Source of the DNA: Streptomyces sp. NBC_01717
Lineage (GTDB): Bacteria > Actinomycetota > Actinomycetes > Streptomycetales > Streptomycetaceae
Assembly: GCF_036248255.1 (NCBI RefSeq)
Contig: NZ_CP109178.1
Span: forward strand, 558,001-622,000
DNA: 64,000 nt
Direction of reading: 5' to 3'
Position numbers and translations under genes: made by a program. Positions 1 through 8,408 of the stretch are shown here, one piece after another; the stretch's first letter is position 1; each line of letters opens with the position of its first letter. The notes beneath the pieces are model-generated. The model saw only the letters and a program-made list of their open reading frames with translations, ran no database searches and had not been told where the DNA came from.

Positions 1-51
1 CGAAACGCGCCACGGCGGGCCCCACCGCGGCCGACGAGCCAGGCATGCTCG

Positions 52-88
52 AGGCGACCCCGCACTCCCTTCGAGCCCGGGGTCGCCT
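52..88 (-). terminator. Rho-independent-like terminator
   Basis: Perfect 10-bp inverted repeat (GGCGACCCCG at 53-62, its complement at 78-87) with a 15-nt loop, flanked by an extra A:T pair. It lies 22 bp beyond the stop codon of the minus-strand hydrolase that ends at 110, so it most likely ends that transcript. Confidence 0.7.
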
Positions 89-109
89 TGAATCCGACTG
101 GAAGCCTCG

Positions 110-934
110 TCAGGGGGTGACGACCACCCGGCTGATCACCGGGAGGTGGTCCGAAGCCGTGGGGTCGGCGTGCAGAACGCGGGTGACCACCGGCTTGACC
201 TGGTCGGTGGTGTAGATGTCGTCGATCCGCTCGGTCGGGCCCTCGGCCGGATAGGTCATCCCGTCCCCGTGACCGGCCTTGGTCCATGCGTCTGTGTAGC
301 TGGCCTGCAACGGCTGGGACTCGGGCGCGGACGGGACCGCGTTGAAGTCGCCCACGAGGATCGACGGATCGGTGTCACCTATCAGGTCGACGAGCTGCGG
401 GGCCTGGTGGAGACGGTCGGTCTGCGAGCTGGCGGCGAAGTGGGTGCAATAGAAGTGCACGGCCTTTCCACGGACATCGAGCGTGGCGTGCAGCAGACCG
501 CGCTGCTCCTGACCGGGCGACTTGAACAGCCAGGTGTTGTCCCACTCGGTGATCGGGTATCGGGAGAGGATCGCGGTGCCGTACTGGATCCGGTGCCCGC
601 CGACAGTCGGCGGGTTGTTGTCGATGTTGGCGCCGAACACCACGTGATATCCCAGCATGGCGGCCAGCTCGGCAGGCTGGTCCGCCCAATTGCTGCGTCC
701 GGAGTAGTGGTTGTCGACCTCCTGCAGCCCGATCACGTCGGCGCCGCTCTCCTTGACGACGTCGGCGATCCGCTGGAGGTCGAGTGCATCATCGGTGCCC
801 TGGGCGTGGTGGATGTTGAACGTCATCACATCCAGCACACGGGCACCGGTGCGTTCGGCGGCCGAGGCCTGGGCGATCCCCGTGGTGGCGAGCACGGAGA
901 CGACGGCGAGTGCGGACAAGGTACGACGCAACAT
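110..934 (-). CDS. secreted endonuclease/exonuclease/phosphatase family hydrolase
   Basis: 274 aa. Residues 1-26 form a Sec-type signal peptide (RR, hydrophobic core, ending ASA before AE), so the enzyme should be exported. The rest is one EEP-fold domain (DNase I/sphingomyelinase/inositol-phosphatase superfamily). Visible catalytic landmarks are N40 in TFNIHH, E72 in LQEVD, H165, D196/N198 in GDFN, RIDDI near 236-240 and D262-H263 in SDHLP. These are the residues that bind the metal and cleave the phosphodiester. The substrate (DNA, phospholipid or sugar phosphate) cannot be told from sequence. It is monocistronic, with a hairpin 22 bp past its stop, and diverges from a secreted PI-PLC, so both may act on extracellular phosphoesters. 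Confidence 0.85.
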   Translation of the reverse strand: MLRRTLSALAVVSVLATTGIAQASAAERTGARVLDVMTFNIHHAQGTDDALDLQRIADVVKESGADVIGLQEVDNHYSGRSNWADQPAELAAMLGYHVVFGANIDNNPPTVGGHRIQYGTAILSRYPITEWDNTWLFKSPGQEQRGLLHATLDVRGKAVHFYCTHFAASSQTDRLHQAPQLVDLIGDTDPSILVGDFNAVPSAPESQPLQASYTDAWTKAGHGDGMTYPAEGPTERIDDIYTTDQVKPVVTRVLHADPTASDHLPVISRVVVTP

Positions 935-1163
935 GGTGTGGTCCTCCTGCGACAGGTATCAAAGACGATCACGATCATGATCCGGCCCCTTGGCGGATTC
1001 GTGGCCGGAGGGTGAAGAGCCGCCTCCCTCCCGATGTCGGGCATCGGACGCGCACCGGGGCCGGCCGAGGCCTGACGGTACGCCGGCGCCGTCCGGCGGG
1101 GCGCGCCCGCACGGCCGTGACGTCACCGGGTTCGGCCACCGGCCGATGACTGCGGGCCACCTC

Positions 1164-1205
1164 CGCGCGACATTCCCGACTCCTCAGAGCGGGGAATGTC
1201 GCGCG
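1164..1205. repeat. 14-bp perfect inverted repeat in a divergent intergenic region
   Basis: Within the 473-bp gap between the EEP hydrolase (minus) and the PI-PLC gene (plus), CGCGCGACATTCCC at 1164-1177 is matched exactly by its complement at 1192-1205, with a 14-nt loop. It lies more than 200 bp from either start codon and no gene ends here. It could be a terminator left by a lost gene or a regulatory hairpin. I see no other gene in 935-1407. Confidence 0.6.
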
Positions 1206-1407
1206 TGCGAGCAGGTCCGCACGGAGCGGTCACGATTGGGCGGGCCGACCTGAGAATGACCCCCGTTTCTGCCGACGGCACCCGCACGTGCACGACGGCC
1301 GCCGCTCACAACACGTCCTCGGAACACCGGTGTTGTTGGGGAGGCATTCCCTGTCAGGTTGGTCGGTCTTCGTTTGATGACCATGAGCACCGGCGAGGGT
1401 GTGGGTC

Positions 1408-2532
1408 ATGCGTATACGTCAACTTGCACTCATCGGCGCGGCAGTTGTCCTCAGCCTTGGCACGCTCGCTTCGGGCGCGGACGCCAGCGACCACGCCCCG
1501 GTCCGGATGAACCAGATCCAATTGCTGGGCACGCACAACAGCTACCACCGCGAAGTATCCTTCGCAGAGAAGAAGATTCAGGGCGAATCCGACCCCGACA
1601 ATCTGTGGTACTCGCACGCGTCGCTGCCGGTGCAGCTCGACCAGCAGCCGGTGCGCCAGCTCGAACTCGACGTGATGCCCGACAGCGACCAGGGTGGGCT
1701 CTACACCAACCCGCTGATCCGCCGGCAGGCCGGGCTCCCTCCGCTCGACGACCCCGACCTCGCGGGACCCGGCCTCAAAGTCATGCACTGGGCGGACCAC
1801 GACTACAACACGACGTGCTCGACGCTGGTGAAGTGCCTGCGACAGGTGAAGACCTGGTCGGACGCGAATCCGAGGCATGTGCCGATCCCGATCCTGCTCG
1901 AGCTCAAGGCGACGGACCCGAAGATGGAGCAGCTCGGAGGCCCGAAAAGCCCGCCTTGGGATGCTAAGCAGTTCGACCGGCTCGACACCGAGATCCGCTC
2001 GGTGTTCGACGCCGACGAGCTCATCACACCGGACACTGTTCGTCACCGGGGGCTGACGCTCGAGGAGTCGGTACTGCGCCACGGCTGGCCGAGCCTGGCC
2101 CAGACGCGCGGCAAGTTCGTGTTCCTGATGGACAACAAGGACGCCAAGCTGCAGGCGCCGTACCTCAGCGGTCGGCCGAATCTGGAAGGGCGTGTGCTGT
2201 TCACCGACTCCGCGCCTGGGCGCGCTGACGCCGCTTTCCTCGAGGAGAACGACCCGACCGGCGCGAACACCGCGAAGATCCAGGACTGGGTGCGCAAGGG
2301 TTACTTCGTCCGGACACGCAGCGACGTTCCGTTCGGTGCGGCCAGGACTGGCGACACCAAGCAGCTCGAGGCTGCGCTGGCCAGCGGCGCGCAGATCGTC
2401 AGCACCGACTTCCCGGTGCCCGGGCTCGCCCCCCGCTACGGCAGCGACTACGTCGCACAGCTCCCCGGCGGCGGGCCTGCCAGGTGCAACCCCGTCGATG
2501 CACCGAGGTCCTGCCACACCGTCGAAGACTGA
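1408..2532 (+). CDS. secreted Ca2+-dependent phosphoinositide phospholipase C
   Basis: 374 aa from ATG 1408, chosen over GTG 1399 because GAGG lies about 10 nt upstream and the signal peptide then starts cleanly. Residues 1-27 are a signal peptide ending in ADA. The mature protein belongs to the Ca2+-dependent PI-PLC-C1 family: GTHNSYH with H43 as the first catalytic His, the acidic run LELDVMPD for metal binding, and a second catalytic His in VMHWADHD. It should hydrolyse phosphatidylinositol-type lipids outside the cell. A close secreted relative is common in Streptomyces. It appears monocistronic, and I see nothing that indicates regulation. Confidence 0.85.
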   Translation: MRIRQLALIGAAVVLSLGTLASGADASDHAPVRMNQIQLLGTHNSYHREVSFAEKKIQGESDPDNLWYSHASLPVQLDQQPVRQLELDVMPDSDQGGLYTNPLIRRQAGLPPLDDPDLAGPGLKVMHWADHDYNTTCSTLVKCLRQVKTWSDANPRHVPIPILLELKATDPKMEQLGGPKSPPWDAKQFDRLDTEIRSVFDADELITPDTVRHRGLTLEESVLRHGWPSLAQTRGKFVFLMDNKDAKLQAPYLSGRPNLEGRVLFTDSAPGRADAAFLEENDPTGANTAKIQDWVRKGYFVRTRSDVPFGAARTGDTKQLEAALASGAQIVSTDFPVPGLAPRYGSDYVAQLPGGGPARCNPVDAPRSCHTVED

Positions 2533-2787
2533 CGGGCCGCGCCGACCTTCAGCAAGATGCGGACCCGGCGGCTCACCGATCTCGACGTTGACGTCCGGTG
2601 TAGCCGCCGGGCAGCCCTGGTGTCGGGTGCTACCAGCCTGCGCTTCGCCGGCCGCAACACCACATGGCGGCCGGCAGATACGCCGACGGCGGATCCAGCC
2701 CGGCCCGCGTCCGCCGGGCGCCCTCGCTCGAAGAAGTCCGAGCAAACGACCTGCGGGCTGCGCCACCCCGCCCATCCGGTCGGCCGG

Positions 2788-3171
2788 CTACGGGGTCGCC
2801 GCGCGGAAGAGGGCCAGGAGGGCCTGGGCCGACGGGGTGTCCGCGTCGAAGAACTGCGTGGCCGACTCGGGTGGCACGGCCGTTCCGTGCATGCGGACCT
2901 CGTGGCACCTGAAGCAGAACGCTGCCTCGAACAGCGCCAGGTCGAGCGAGTCCTCGTAAGCCCGGATGCTCCAGCCTGGCGAGAAGCCGCAGCGGTGCTG
3001 TTCGCTGCCGGGCAGCATCTCGATCAAGGTCAGGGCTTCGGCGGCCTCGCTCCCGGTCCAGTGGGCGACCACCCTGCCGGGGTATGGGACGCCCCGCTCG
3101 GTCGGGAGGGCGGAGATCCGTACGACCTCGATCAGCACGGTGGCGGCGACGGCTTCGGCGGGGAGCTGCAT
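2788..3171 (-). CDS. conserved hypothetical protein
   Basis: 127 aa, no signal peptide or membrane segment. Two close cysteines (CFRC, near residue 85) and several aromatic residues are present but no family motif I can name. The composition is normal for real protein (few Arg/Pro runs, balanced acidic residues), so the frame is likely coding. It is convergent with the PI-PLC gene (255-bp gap) and divergent from the GNAT gene at 3299. The function is unknown; the CxxC could bind a metal. Confidence 0.55.
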   Translation of the reverse strand: MQLPAEAVAATVLIEVVRISALPTERGVPYPGRVVAHWTGSEAAEALTLIEMLPGSEQHRCGFSPGWSIRAYEDSLDLALFEAAFCFRCHEVRMHGTAVPPESATQFFDADTPSAQALLALFRAATP

Positions 3172-3222
3172 GTGCGCAGTCTGCCCGCCGGGTCGGCGCC
3201 CGGCTGATACTCCAGTGCAACA

Positions 3223-3268
3223 TCAGGGAGAGGAAGACCGGAGCTTCAGGGAGAGGAAGACCGGAGCT
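3223..3268 (+). repeat. 23-bp tandem duplication
   Basis: Two exact, adjacent copies of a 23-bp unit beginning TCAGGGAGAGGAAGACCGGA (3223-3245 and 3246-3268). It lies 31 bp before the start of the acetyltransferase gene, so it may sit in its promoter or 5' leader. Confidence 0.85.
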
Positions 3269-3298
3269 ATCGAGGGCCGAACCTGCCAGTATTGCCGC

Positions 3299-3715
3299 GT
3301 GGAGATCCGTCGCATCACTCAGGTCGAGGCCGTCATGGCGGCCGGGCACCTGTTCGATGACCCCCCTCGACAGGGAGCGACTGAGCGTTTCCTGGAGGAC
3401 GAGCGTCACCACCTGCTGATCGCCTACGTGGACAACGTCCCGGCAGGCATGGTCACCGGTGTCGAGATGATGCATCCGGACAAGGGGACCGAGATGTTCC
3501 TGTACGAGCTGGGTGTGGACGAGGCGTTCCGCGGGCAGGGCGTCGGCCGGACTCTGGTGGCGGCACTCGCGGACGTGGCACGCGAACGCGACTGCTACGG
3601 CATGTGGGTGATCACGGACGCGGACAACGCGGCGGCACTGGCGACGTACAGACACGCCGGAGGCGTACCTGAAGAGGAGCAAGTGGTGCTCGTCTGGACA
3701 TTCGATCAGACGTAG
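3299..3715 (+). CDS. GNAT acetyltransferase, AAC(3)-I-like
   Basis: 138 aa from GTG 3299, which is where homology-like sequence begins; the open frame runs further 5' but there it is Arg/Pro-rich and carries the 23-bp duplication. The GNAT fold is clear: strand beta4 ends in LYELGVDEAFRGQGVGRTLV, which contains the acetyl-CoA pyrophosphate loop (R/Q-x-x-G-x-G), followed by the VITDADNAAALATYRHAGG region. The layout resembles small aminoglycoside 3-N-acetyltransferase-type GNATs, but the substrate cannot be predicted. No SD is obvious before the GTG, so the start is moderately uncertain. Confidence 0.75.
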   Translation: MEIRRITQVEAVMAAGHLFDDPPRQGATERFLEDERHHLLIAYVDNVPAGMVTGVEMMHPDKGTEMFLYELGVDEAFRGQGVGRTLVAALADVARERDCYGMWVITDADNAAALATYRHAGGVPEEEQVVLVWTFDQT

Positions 3716-3823
3716 ATCCACAAAACGGACCCGCTTGCCGCATCCGGCAGTTGGGACGCGCGGCCTGGGTCCCACACCTGGCGCACGTCCCCGCCGAACT
3801 TGGCCGGCTGAGGGCAGGCGGTG

Positions 3824-4492
3824 TCAGTAACCGTCGACAAAAGTGACCGTCTCTTCGAGCGGCGCCCGCCCCGTACGGGTGTAACCCACCGTGACGTCCT
3901 CGAACCCGATCGACATACCGCAGAAGAGGATGAGCCCGTCCGGGGGTGACAGGACCTCCGCGACGGTCTTGCGATACTTCGCCCATGCCATCTGCGCGCA
4001 ACTGTGCAGCCCTTCGGCGCGGAGCAGCAGCATGACAGTCTGCAGATACATGCCGACGTCGGACCATTGGGCCGGGCCCAGGTCGCGGTCGATGTAGCAG
4101 AACAGGGCGGCGGGCGCGCCGAAACAGTCCCAGTTCGCGGAAGCGGCCCTCTGGCGCGCCTCCAGGTCCTCGCGCGGAATACCGAGTGCGCCGTAGCGCT
4201 GCTCTCCGAAGGCGGACCGGCGTTCGCGGTACGGGGACTTCAGTGCGGGCGGGTACTGCTCGTACTCCGGCTCGTCCCAGGGGTCGCCTGCGGCTATGCG
4301 CTCGCCGGCACGTTTCTTCAGTTCGGCCAGCGGCGCGCCGGTGAGCACGTAGACACGCCACGGCTGGAGGTTCGATGCGGACGGCGCCCAAGCCGCGGCG
4401 GACAGCACGCGCTCCAGCACCTCCTTCGGGACAGGCCGGTCGGTGAATCCGCGCACTGCCCGTCGGCTTGTGACCGCTTCATAGACGTCCAT
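3824..4492 (-). CDS. nitroreductase family FMN oxidoreductase
   Basis: 222 aa. The N-terminus has the FMN-binding SRRAVRGF (9-16) and PSASNLQPW (37-45) of the NfsB/nitroreductase family, and the family's C-terminal flavin segment follows, so it should reduce nitro or quinone compounds with NAD(P)H. It is divergent from an FMN-dependent azoreductase; the 159-bp gap between them holds a motif also present upstream of the MarR gene at 5967. Joint control by that MarR protein in response to electrophiles or quinones is the likely reading. Family assignment is firm; substrate is inference. Confidence 0.85.
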   Translation of the reverse strand: MDVYEAVTSRRAVRGFTDRPVPKEVLERVLSAAAWAPSASNLQPWRVYVLTGAPLAELKKRAGERIAAGDPWDEPEYEQYPPALKSPYRERRSAFGEQRYGALGIPREDLEARQRAASANWDCFGAPAALFCYIDRDLGPAQWSDVGMYLQTVMLLLRAEGLHSCAQMAWAKYRKTVAEVLSPPDGLILFCGMSIGFEDVTVGYTRTGRAPLEETVTFVDGY

Positions 4493-4563
4493 GAACGCGC
4501 ATCTCCCTGCTCGACCTGGGCGGCTTCGTCATACTCACTATTGTATTACTCACGACAGTATCA

Positions 4564-4576
4564 TTCAATACGATCT
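4564..4576 (+). promoter_or_regulatory. putative MarR operator (nitroreductase/azoreductase)
   Basis: TTCAATACGATCT occurs between the divergent nitroreductase and azoreductase genes. An almost identical TTCAATACGGTCT (12 of 13) lies at 5994-6006 just upstream of the marR gene. The surrounding DNA is unusually AT-rich for this genome, as expected of a promoter/operator. Confidence 0.5.
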
Positions 4577-4651
4577 TGTGTTTGACTGTCGTCGAGTACG
4601 AATCCTCAGCCCCCGGCCCGCGCCTCGGGCACTGCTCTTTGGAGAACGTCC

Positions 4652-5302
4652 ATGGCCACGCTGCTGCACATCGACTCGTCCGTGTTCCCAGGCGAGGCGT
4701 CCTCGTCCCGTTCGGTCGCGGACGCCTTCCGCAAGGCCTGGGAGGAGCAGCATCCGGAAGGCACGGTGATCTACCGCGACGTCGCCGCCGAGCCCGTCCC
4801 TCACATCACCGTCGAAGCCCACACCGCCGGTTTCGCCGACCCGTCCGAGCACACCCCGGAGCAGTCCGCCGCATTCGCCGCGCGAGTGAAGCTCATCGAA
4901 GAGCTGGAGCGTGCGGACGCCGTCCTGATCGGCGCCCCCATGTACAACTACTCGATCCCGTCGACCCTCAAGGCGTGGCTGGACAACGTGATCCTGCTCG
5001 GCCGCACCGCGGGTGAGACCCCCTCCGCCCAGGGCACCCCGGTCACCGTCGTCGCCAGCCGCGGCGGCTCCTACGCGCCGGGCACCCCGCGCGAGGGCTA
5101 CGAGTTCGTAAAGAACTACCTGGAGGCCGTCCTCAAGGGCACCCTCGGCCTGGACCTCGACTTCATCGTCCCCGAACTCACCATGGCCCCCCGCAACCCG
5201 GCCATGTCGGAACTGATACCCCTCTACGAGGCCTCCCGCGAGCGCGCCTTCAAGGATGCGATCACCAAGGCCAAGGAACTCGCGGAGCGCATCGCGGCGT
5301 AA
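4652..5302 (+). CDS. azoR: FMN-dependent NADH-azoreductase
   Basis: 216 aa. Flavodoxin-like AzoR family: the N-terminal LLHIDSS(V)-x-SSSRS loop binds the FMN phosphate, GAPMYNYSIPSTLKAWLDNV carries the FMN isoalloxazine contact, and SRGGSY forms the third flavin loop. It should reduce quinones and azo dyes by two-electron transfer. SD GGAGA sits 8 nt before the ATG. Monocistronic, followed 13 bp later by a strong hairpin. The divergent nitroreductase and the nearby MarR gene form a xenobiotic-reduction module. Confidence 0.88.
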   Translation: MATLLHIDSSVFPGEASSSRSVADAFRKAWEEQHPEGTVIYRDVAAEPVPHITVEAHTAGFADPSEHTPEQSAAFAARVKLIEELERADAVLIGAPMYNYSIPSTLKAWLDNVILLGRTAGETPSAQGTPVTVVASRGGSYAPGTPREGYEFVKNYLEAVLKGTLGLDLDFIVPELTMAPRNPAMSELIPLYEASRERAFKDAITKAKELAERIAA

Positions 5303-5314
5303 CCCCCGGGCCAT

Positions 5315-5357
5315 GGACGCCGTGTGACACCTCGACCCAGGACGTCACACGGCGTCC
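5315..5357 (+). terminator. strong terminator after azoreductase
   Basis: Perfect 14-bp stem: GGACGCCGTGTGAC at 5315-5328 and its complement at 5344-5357, loop 15 nt, 13 bp past the azoreductase stop. It may act in both directions, because the marR gene converges from the other side. Confidence 0.8.
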
Positions 5358-5481
5358 TCGTCGCTTGTGTCCGCTGCGCCGGTGACATCGGCGCTCCGTC
5401 CCTGGAGGCCGGTGGCCCGGGCTCGGGGCGGCCGGGAAGTTCGGCCTGCCGGCGGGCCGCACAACCGGTGCGCGGACCCGC

Positions 5482-5967
5482 TTACGCCTCTCCGCCTCCG
5501 GGATGGGCGAAACGGGTCAGCAGATCCGTCAGCTGCTCGGGCTCGCCGGGCCGCAGTCCGGCAACCAGGCGCTCAGCCAGCGGCACCGCCGCCACATGAG
5601 CTGCATCGAAAAGCTCGAGGCCCTGCGGCGTGATCTCCACCGCCCGCACCCGCCGGTCCCCCGGAACGGTCTTGCGTACGGCCAGCCCTCTACGCTCCAG
5701 GTCGTCCACGACGCGCATGATTCCCGCCTTGTCCGACCCCGTAGCCGCCACCAGGTCCCGCTGCACCGTGGGTCCGCGGTCGACCAGCACGATCAGCACA
5801 GCGAAATGCCGCAGCTCGATGCCGAGCGGTCGAAGCGCCCCCTCCATCACTGCGGCCGCGTGCCAGTGCGCCCGGCGCAGAAGCAGGCCGAGAGCGAAAG
5901 GCGAGGCATCCCCTGGGCGGTCGGTCACGCGCGAGGCGGTGGTTCCGGGAGGAACGTCGGCGGTCAT
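5482..5967 (-). CDS. MarR family transcriptional regulator
   Basis: 161 aa. Winged-helix MarR fold: dimerisation helices at both ends, recognition helix around GSDKAGIMRVVDDLERRGL and the wing KTVPGDRRVRAVEITPQG. There is no cysteine, so control by ligand is more likely than by thiol oxidation. The gene converges on the azoreductase gene. A 13-bp motif 27 bp upstream of its start is shared with the nitroreductase/azoreductase intergenic region, which suggests that it represses itself and that pair. Confidence 0.85.
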   Translation of the reverse strand: MTADVPPGTTASRVTDRPGDASPFALGLLLRRAHWHAAAVMEGALRPLGIELRHFAVLIVLVDRGPTVQRDLVAATGSDKAGIMRVVDDLERRGLAVRKTVPGDRRVRAVEITPQGLELFDAAHVAAVPLAERLVAGLRPGEPEQLTDLLTRFAHPGGGEA

Positions 5968-5993
5968 GAGGCCACATTACAGCCATCGATTCG

Positions 5994-6006
5994 TTCAATA
6001 CGGTCT
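5994..6006 (+). promoter_or_regulatory. putative MarR autoregulatory operator
   Basis: TTCAATACGGTCT, 27 bp upstream of the marR start codon (5967, minus), matching 12 of 13 bases of the site at 4564-4576. See that entry for the shared-regulon argument. Confidence 0.5.
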
Positions 6007-6044
6007 CATTCGAAACTAAATGCGCCAATAGAGGCCGTCACCGG

Positions 6045-6225
6045 TCAGCAGTCCACCCCGGGACCGTCGGCAGCACCTTCTCGGCGACACGGAGCAGCAC
6101 CGCGTCGTCCGGCACCACGCCGTCCGCGCGCCACAGGACCACCTCGAAGGAGCCGCCGCTGTCCTTTGCATCCCGGGCCACGGTGAGGGCTCGGGCCGGG
6201 ACACCGGGCCCGCTGTCGGCGTCGC
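6045..6225 (-). pseudogene. C-terminal gene remnant, unidentified
   Basis: One minus frame reads as good protein for about 55 codons (…VARDAKDSGGSFEVV…, …VAEKVLPTVPGWTADR) and ends at a TGA at 6045-6047. It has no start or N-terminal part, so it looks like the 3' end of a lost gene. I do not recognise the family. A transposase-tail fragment directly adjoins it, which fits loss by transposition. Confidence 0.35.
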
Positions 6226-6241
6226 CCCCATCATGTCGGCT

Positions 6242-6325
6242 GTCCGCTACGAAGCCACGGTGCTGGTCGCTGCCATCGATGAATGGTTGTCAGTGCTTGA
6301 GCAACAGGCCTCCCGATGCGCCGCC
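6242..6325 (+). pseudogene. transposase C-terminal fragment
   Basis: The frame gives VRYEATVLVAAIDEWLSVLE. A near-identical piece, VRYEATVLVAAINECL, occurs at 42498-42548 beside a decayed IS110 transposase. Such a tail is typical of Streptomyces IS transposases; only the last ~30 residues remain. The identity of the IS is uncertain. Confidence 0.5.
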
Positions 6326-6355
6326 GGCGACCCGCCGATATATACGCAGTCTTAT

Positions 6356-6377
6356 TTGCGCAGTCCAGCCTGCGCAA
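6356..6377. promoter_or_regulatory. MarR operator, 8-bp inverted repeat
   Basis: TTGCGCAG (6356-6363) and CTGCGCAA (6370-6377) form a perfect palindrome with a 6-nt spacer, 14 bp upstream of the marR ATG at 6392. This spacing and position are typical of MarR dimers that repress their own operon. Confidence 0.65.
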
Positions 6378-6391
6378 GTTAGCCTGAACGT

Positions 6392-6850
6392 ATGAACGAG
6401 GTCACCGGCACCACCGACGGCGTGTCCGAATCGGCCGCACGCGCGGCCCGCGAGGTCCGCGTGGTCTACAGCCGACTACGGCGCCGGATGCGCGAGACCT
6501 ACGACCCCGGGGACCTCACGCCCTCCCAGACGTCCGTCCTCAGTCGACTCGACAAGGACGGCGAAGCATCGGTCAGCGACCTGGCGGCCGCCGAACGCGT
6601 CCGACACCAGTCGGTAGCCGCCACCGTCGGCGTCCTGGTCGAACGCGGTCTCGTCGCCCGCCGCCCGGACCCCGAGGACGGCCGACGCCAGCTGGTCTTC
6701 GTCACCGACAGCGGCCACGACTTCCTCGAGGACCGCCGCCGAGCCGGCGAGGGCTGGCTCACCCGCGCCCTGGAGGACAAATGCACGGAGGAGGAACGGC
6801 GCACCCTCCTCGATGCGACGGCCCTGCTGGAACGGATCGTCCGGTCGTGA
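6392..6850 (+). CDS. MarR family transcriptional regulator
   Basis: 152 aa, winged helix: LTPSQTSVLSRL, VSDLAAAERVRHQSVAATVGVLVERGLV (recognition helix) and the wing RPDPEDGRRQLVFVT with the conserved DxR-type residues. It lies directly upstream of, and overlaps by 4 nt (GTGA), an MFS exporter gene; an 8-bp palindrome precedes it. This is the classical autorepressed marR-exporter operon, presumably relieved by the exported compound. Confidence 0.88.
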   Translation: MNEVTGTTDGVSESAARAAREVRVVYSRLRRRMRETYDPGDLTPSQTSVLSRLDKDGEASVSDLAAAERVRHQSVAATVGVLVERGLVARRPDPEDGRRQLVFVTDSGHDFLEDRRRAGEGWLTRALEDKCTEEERRTLLDATALLERIVRS

Positions 6851-8313
6851 CCGGAAACCTGCCCCGCGTCCTGCGCCGACTACGCCCCGGCGGAGCCAAG
6901 CTCTCTGCGGACACCTTCGACCGGCGCCTGCTGGCCCCGATGATGCTGGGATCGGTACTCAACCCGGTCAACTCCTCCATCCTCTCCGTCTCGCTGGTAC
7001 CGATCGGCGCCGCCTTCGGCGCACCGCCCTCCCAGACGGCCTGGCTCATCTCCGCCCTCTACCTGGCCACCTCCATCGGCCAACCCGTCGTGGGACGACT
7101 GATCGACCTCTTCGGGCCCCGTCGCCTGTTCCTGGCCGGGACGGCACTGACCGGCGTCGCCGGCATCGTCGGCATGCTCGCCCCCAACCTCGGCGTGCTC
7201 ATCGCCGCACGCGTACTCCTCGGCTTCGGCACCTGCGCCGGCTATCCGGCCGCCATGTACCTCATCCGCAGCGAGGCCCGACGCACCGGGCAGAAGAGCC
7301 CCGCCGGCGTCCTCACCGCCCTCGCCGTCACCACCCAGACCATCGCCGTCATCGGTCCCAGCCTCGGCGGCCTGCTGATCGGTGTCGGCGGCTGGCGCGC
7401 CACCCTGGCCGTCAACATCCCCCTCGCCCTCGCCGGCCTGTACCTCGGCGCCCGTCGCCTCCCCGCGACCCCCACCCCCCGCCGCGACGACGGCCGCCAC
7501 CCCGTGGGCGACCTGGACCTGCCGGGCATGGGCCTGTTCGCCGCGGCCCTCGTCTGCCTCCTGCTGTTCCTCATGAACCCCGGGGGCGGCACCTGGTACC
7601 TCCCGGTCCTGACCGTCGCCGCAGCAGCCGGCTTCACCTGGCGCGAACTACGCGCCCGACAGCCCTTCATCGACGTACGCGTACTCGGCGGCAACCTGCC
7701 GATGCTCGCCACCTACGCCCGGACCCTGCTCTCCTACGTGGTCAGCTACGCCTTCCTCTACGGCTACACCCAGTGGACGCAGGAGGGCCGCGGGCTGTCC
7801 GCCTCCCAGGCCGGCCTGGTGCAACTCCCGCTCTTCGCCACCGCGATCGTCGTCTCCACCCTCACCGGGCGCCACCAGGCCATCCGCGGGAAACTCCTCG
7901 TCGGCGCCGTCGGCCAGATCACCGCCTGCGCCCTGCTGCTCCTCCTCCACGCCCACAGCCCCCTGTGGATGCTCCTGGCCGTCGTGCTCGTCCTCGGGGT
8001 CCCGCAGGGCCTGAACAACCTCGCCCTGCAGAACTCCGTCTTCCACCAGGCCGACGCCGAACGCATGGGTTCCTCCGCCGGGCTGTTGCGCACCTTCGGC
8101 TACCTCGGCGCCATCATCGCCTCCGCCGCCGACGGCGCATTCTTCGGACAGCACGCCGACACCAGCGGCTTACACCACCTCGCCTTCTTCATGCTCGCCG
8201 TCAGTGGCCTGTTCCTCGCGGTGACCGTCATCGACCGCTCCCTGCGCCGCATCGGAGCCCCACCCGACGACGACACCACCACCGAGACCCAACCCCAGGA
8301 CACCCACCGGTGA
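6847..8313 (+). CDS. MFS multidrug exporter (DHA2-like)
   Basis: 488 aa from GTG 6847, which overlaps the marR stop by four bases; the longer open frame upstream lies inside marR. About 14 hydrophobic segments, with the signature loop GRLIDLFGPRRLFLAG between helices 2 and 3 and the motif-C-like Gly/Pro-rich helix 5 (GPSLGGLLIGVGGWR). This matches the 14-helix DHA2 (EmrB/QacA) proton-antiporter family. Co-translated with the MarR regulator and followed after 95 bp by an isochorismatase-like gene. Confidence 0.85.
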   Translation: MTGNLPRVLRRLRPGGAKLSADTFDRRLLAPMMLGSVLNPVNSSILSVSLVPIGAAFGAPPSQTAWLISALYLATSIGQPVVGRLIDLFGPRRLFLAGTALTGVAGIVGMLAPNLGVLIAARVLLGFGTCAGYPAAMYLIRSEARRTGQKSPAGVLTALAVTTQTIAVIGPSLGGLLIGVGGWRATLAVNIPLALAGLYLGARRLPATPTPRRDDGRHPVGDLDLPGMGLFAAALVCLLLFLMNPGGGTWYLPVLTVAAAAGFTWRELRARQPFIDVRVLGGNLPMLATYARTLLSYVVSYAFLYGYTQWTQEGRGLSASQAGLVQLPLFATAIVVSTLTGRHQAIRGKLLVGAVGQITACALLLLLHAHSPLWMLLAVVLVLGVPQGLNNLALQNSVFHQADAERMGSSAGLLRTFGYLGAIIASAADGAFFGQHADTSGLHHLAFFMLAVSGLFLAVTVIDRSLRRIGAPPDDDTTTETQPQDTHR

Positions 8314-8408
8314 CCGAGATCTCCGGGCCCCGCCCGACCAGAACCGCCCCACGGCACCCTGCCGCACAGGAGCGACCCGACCCACCCCGCAACACGTGAG
8401 GACCAACC

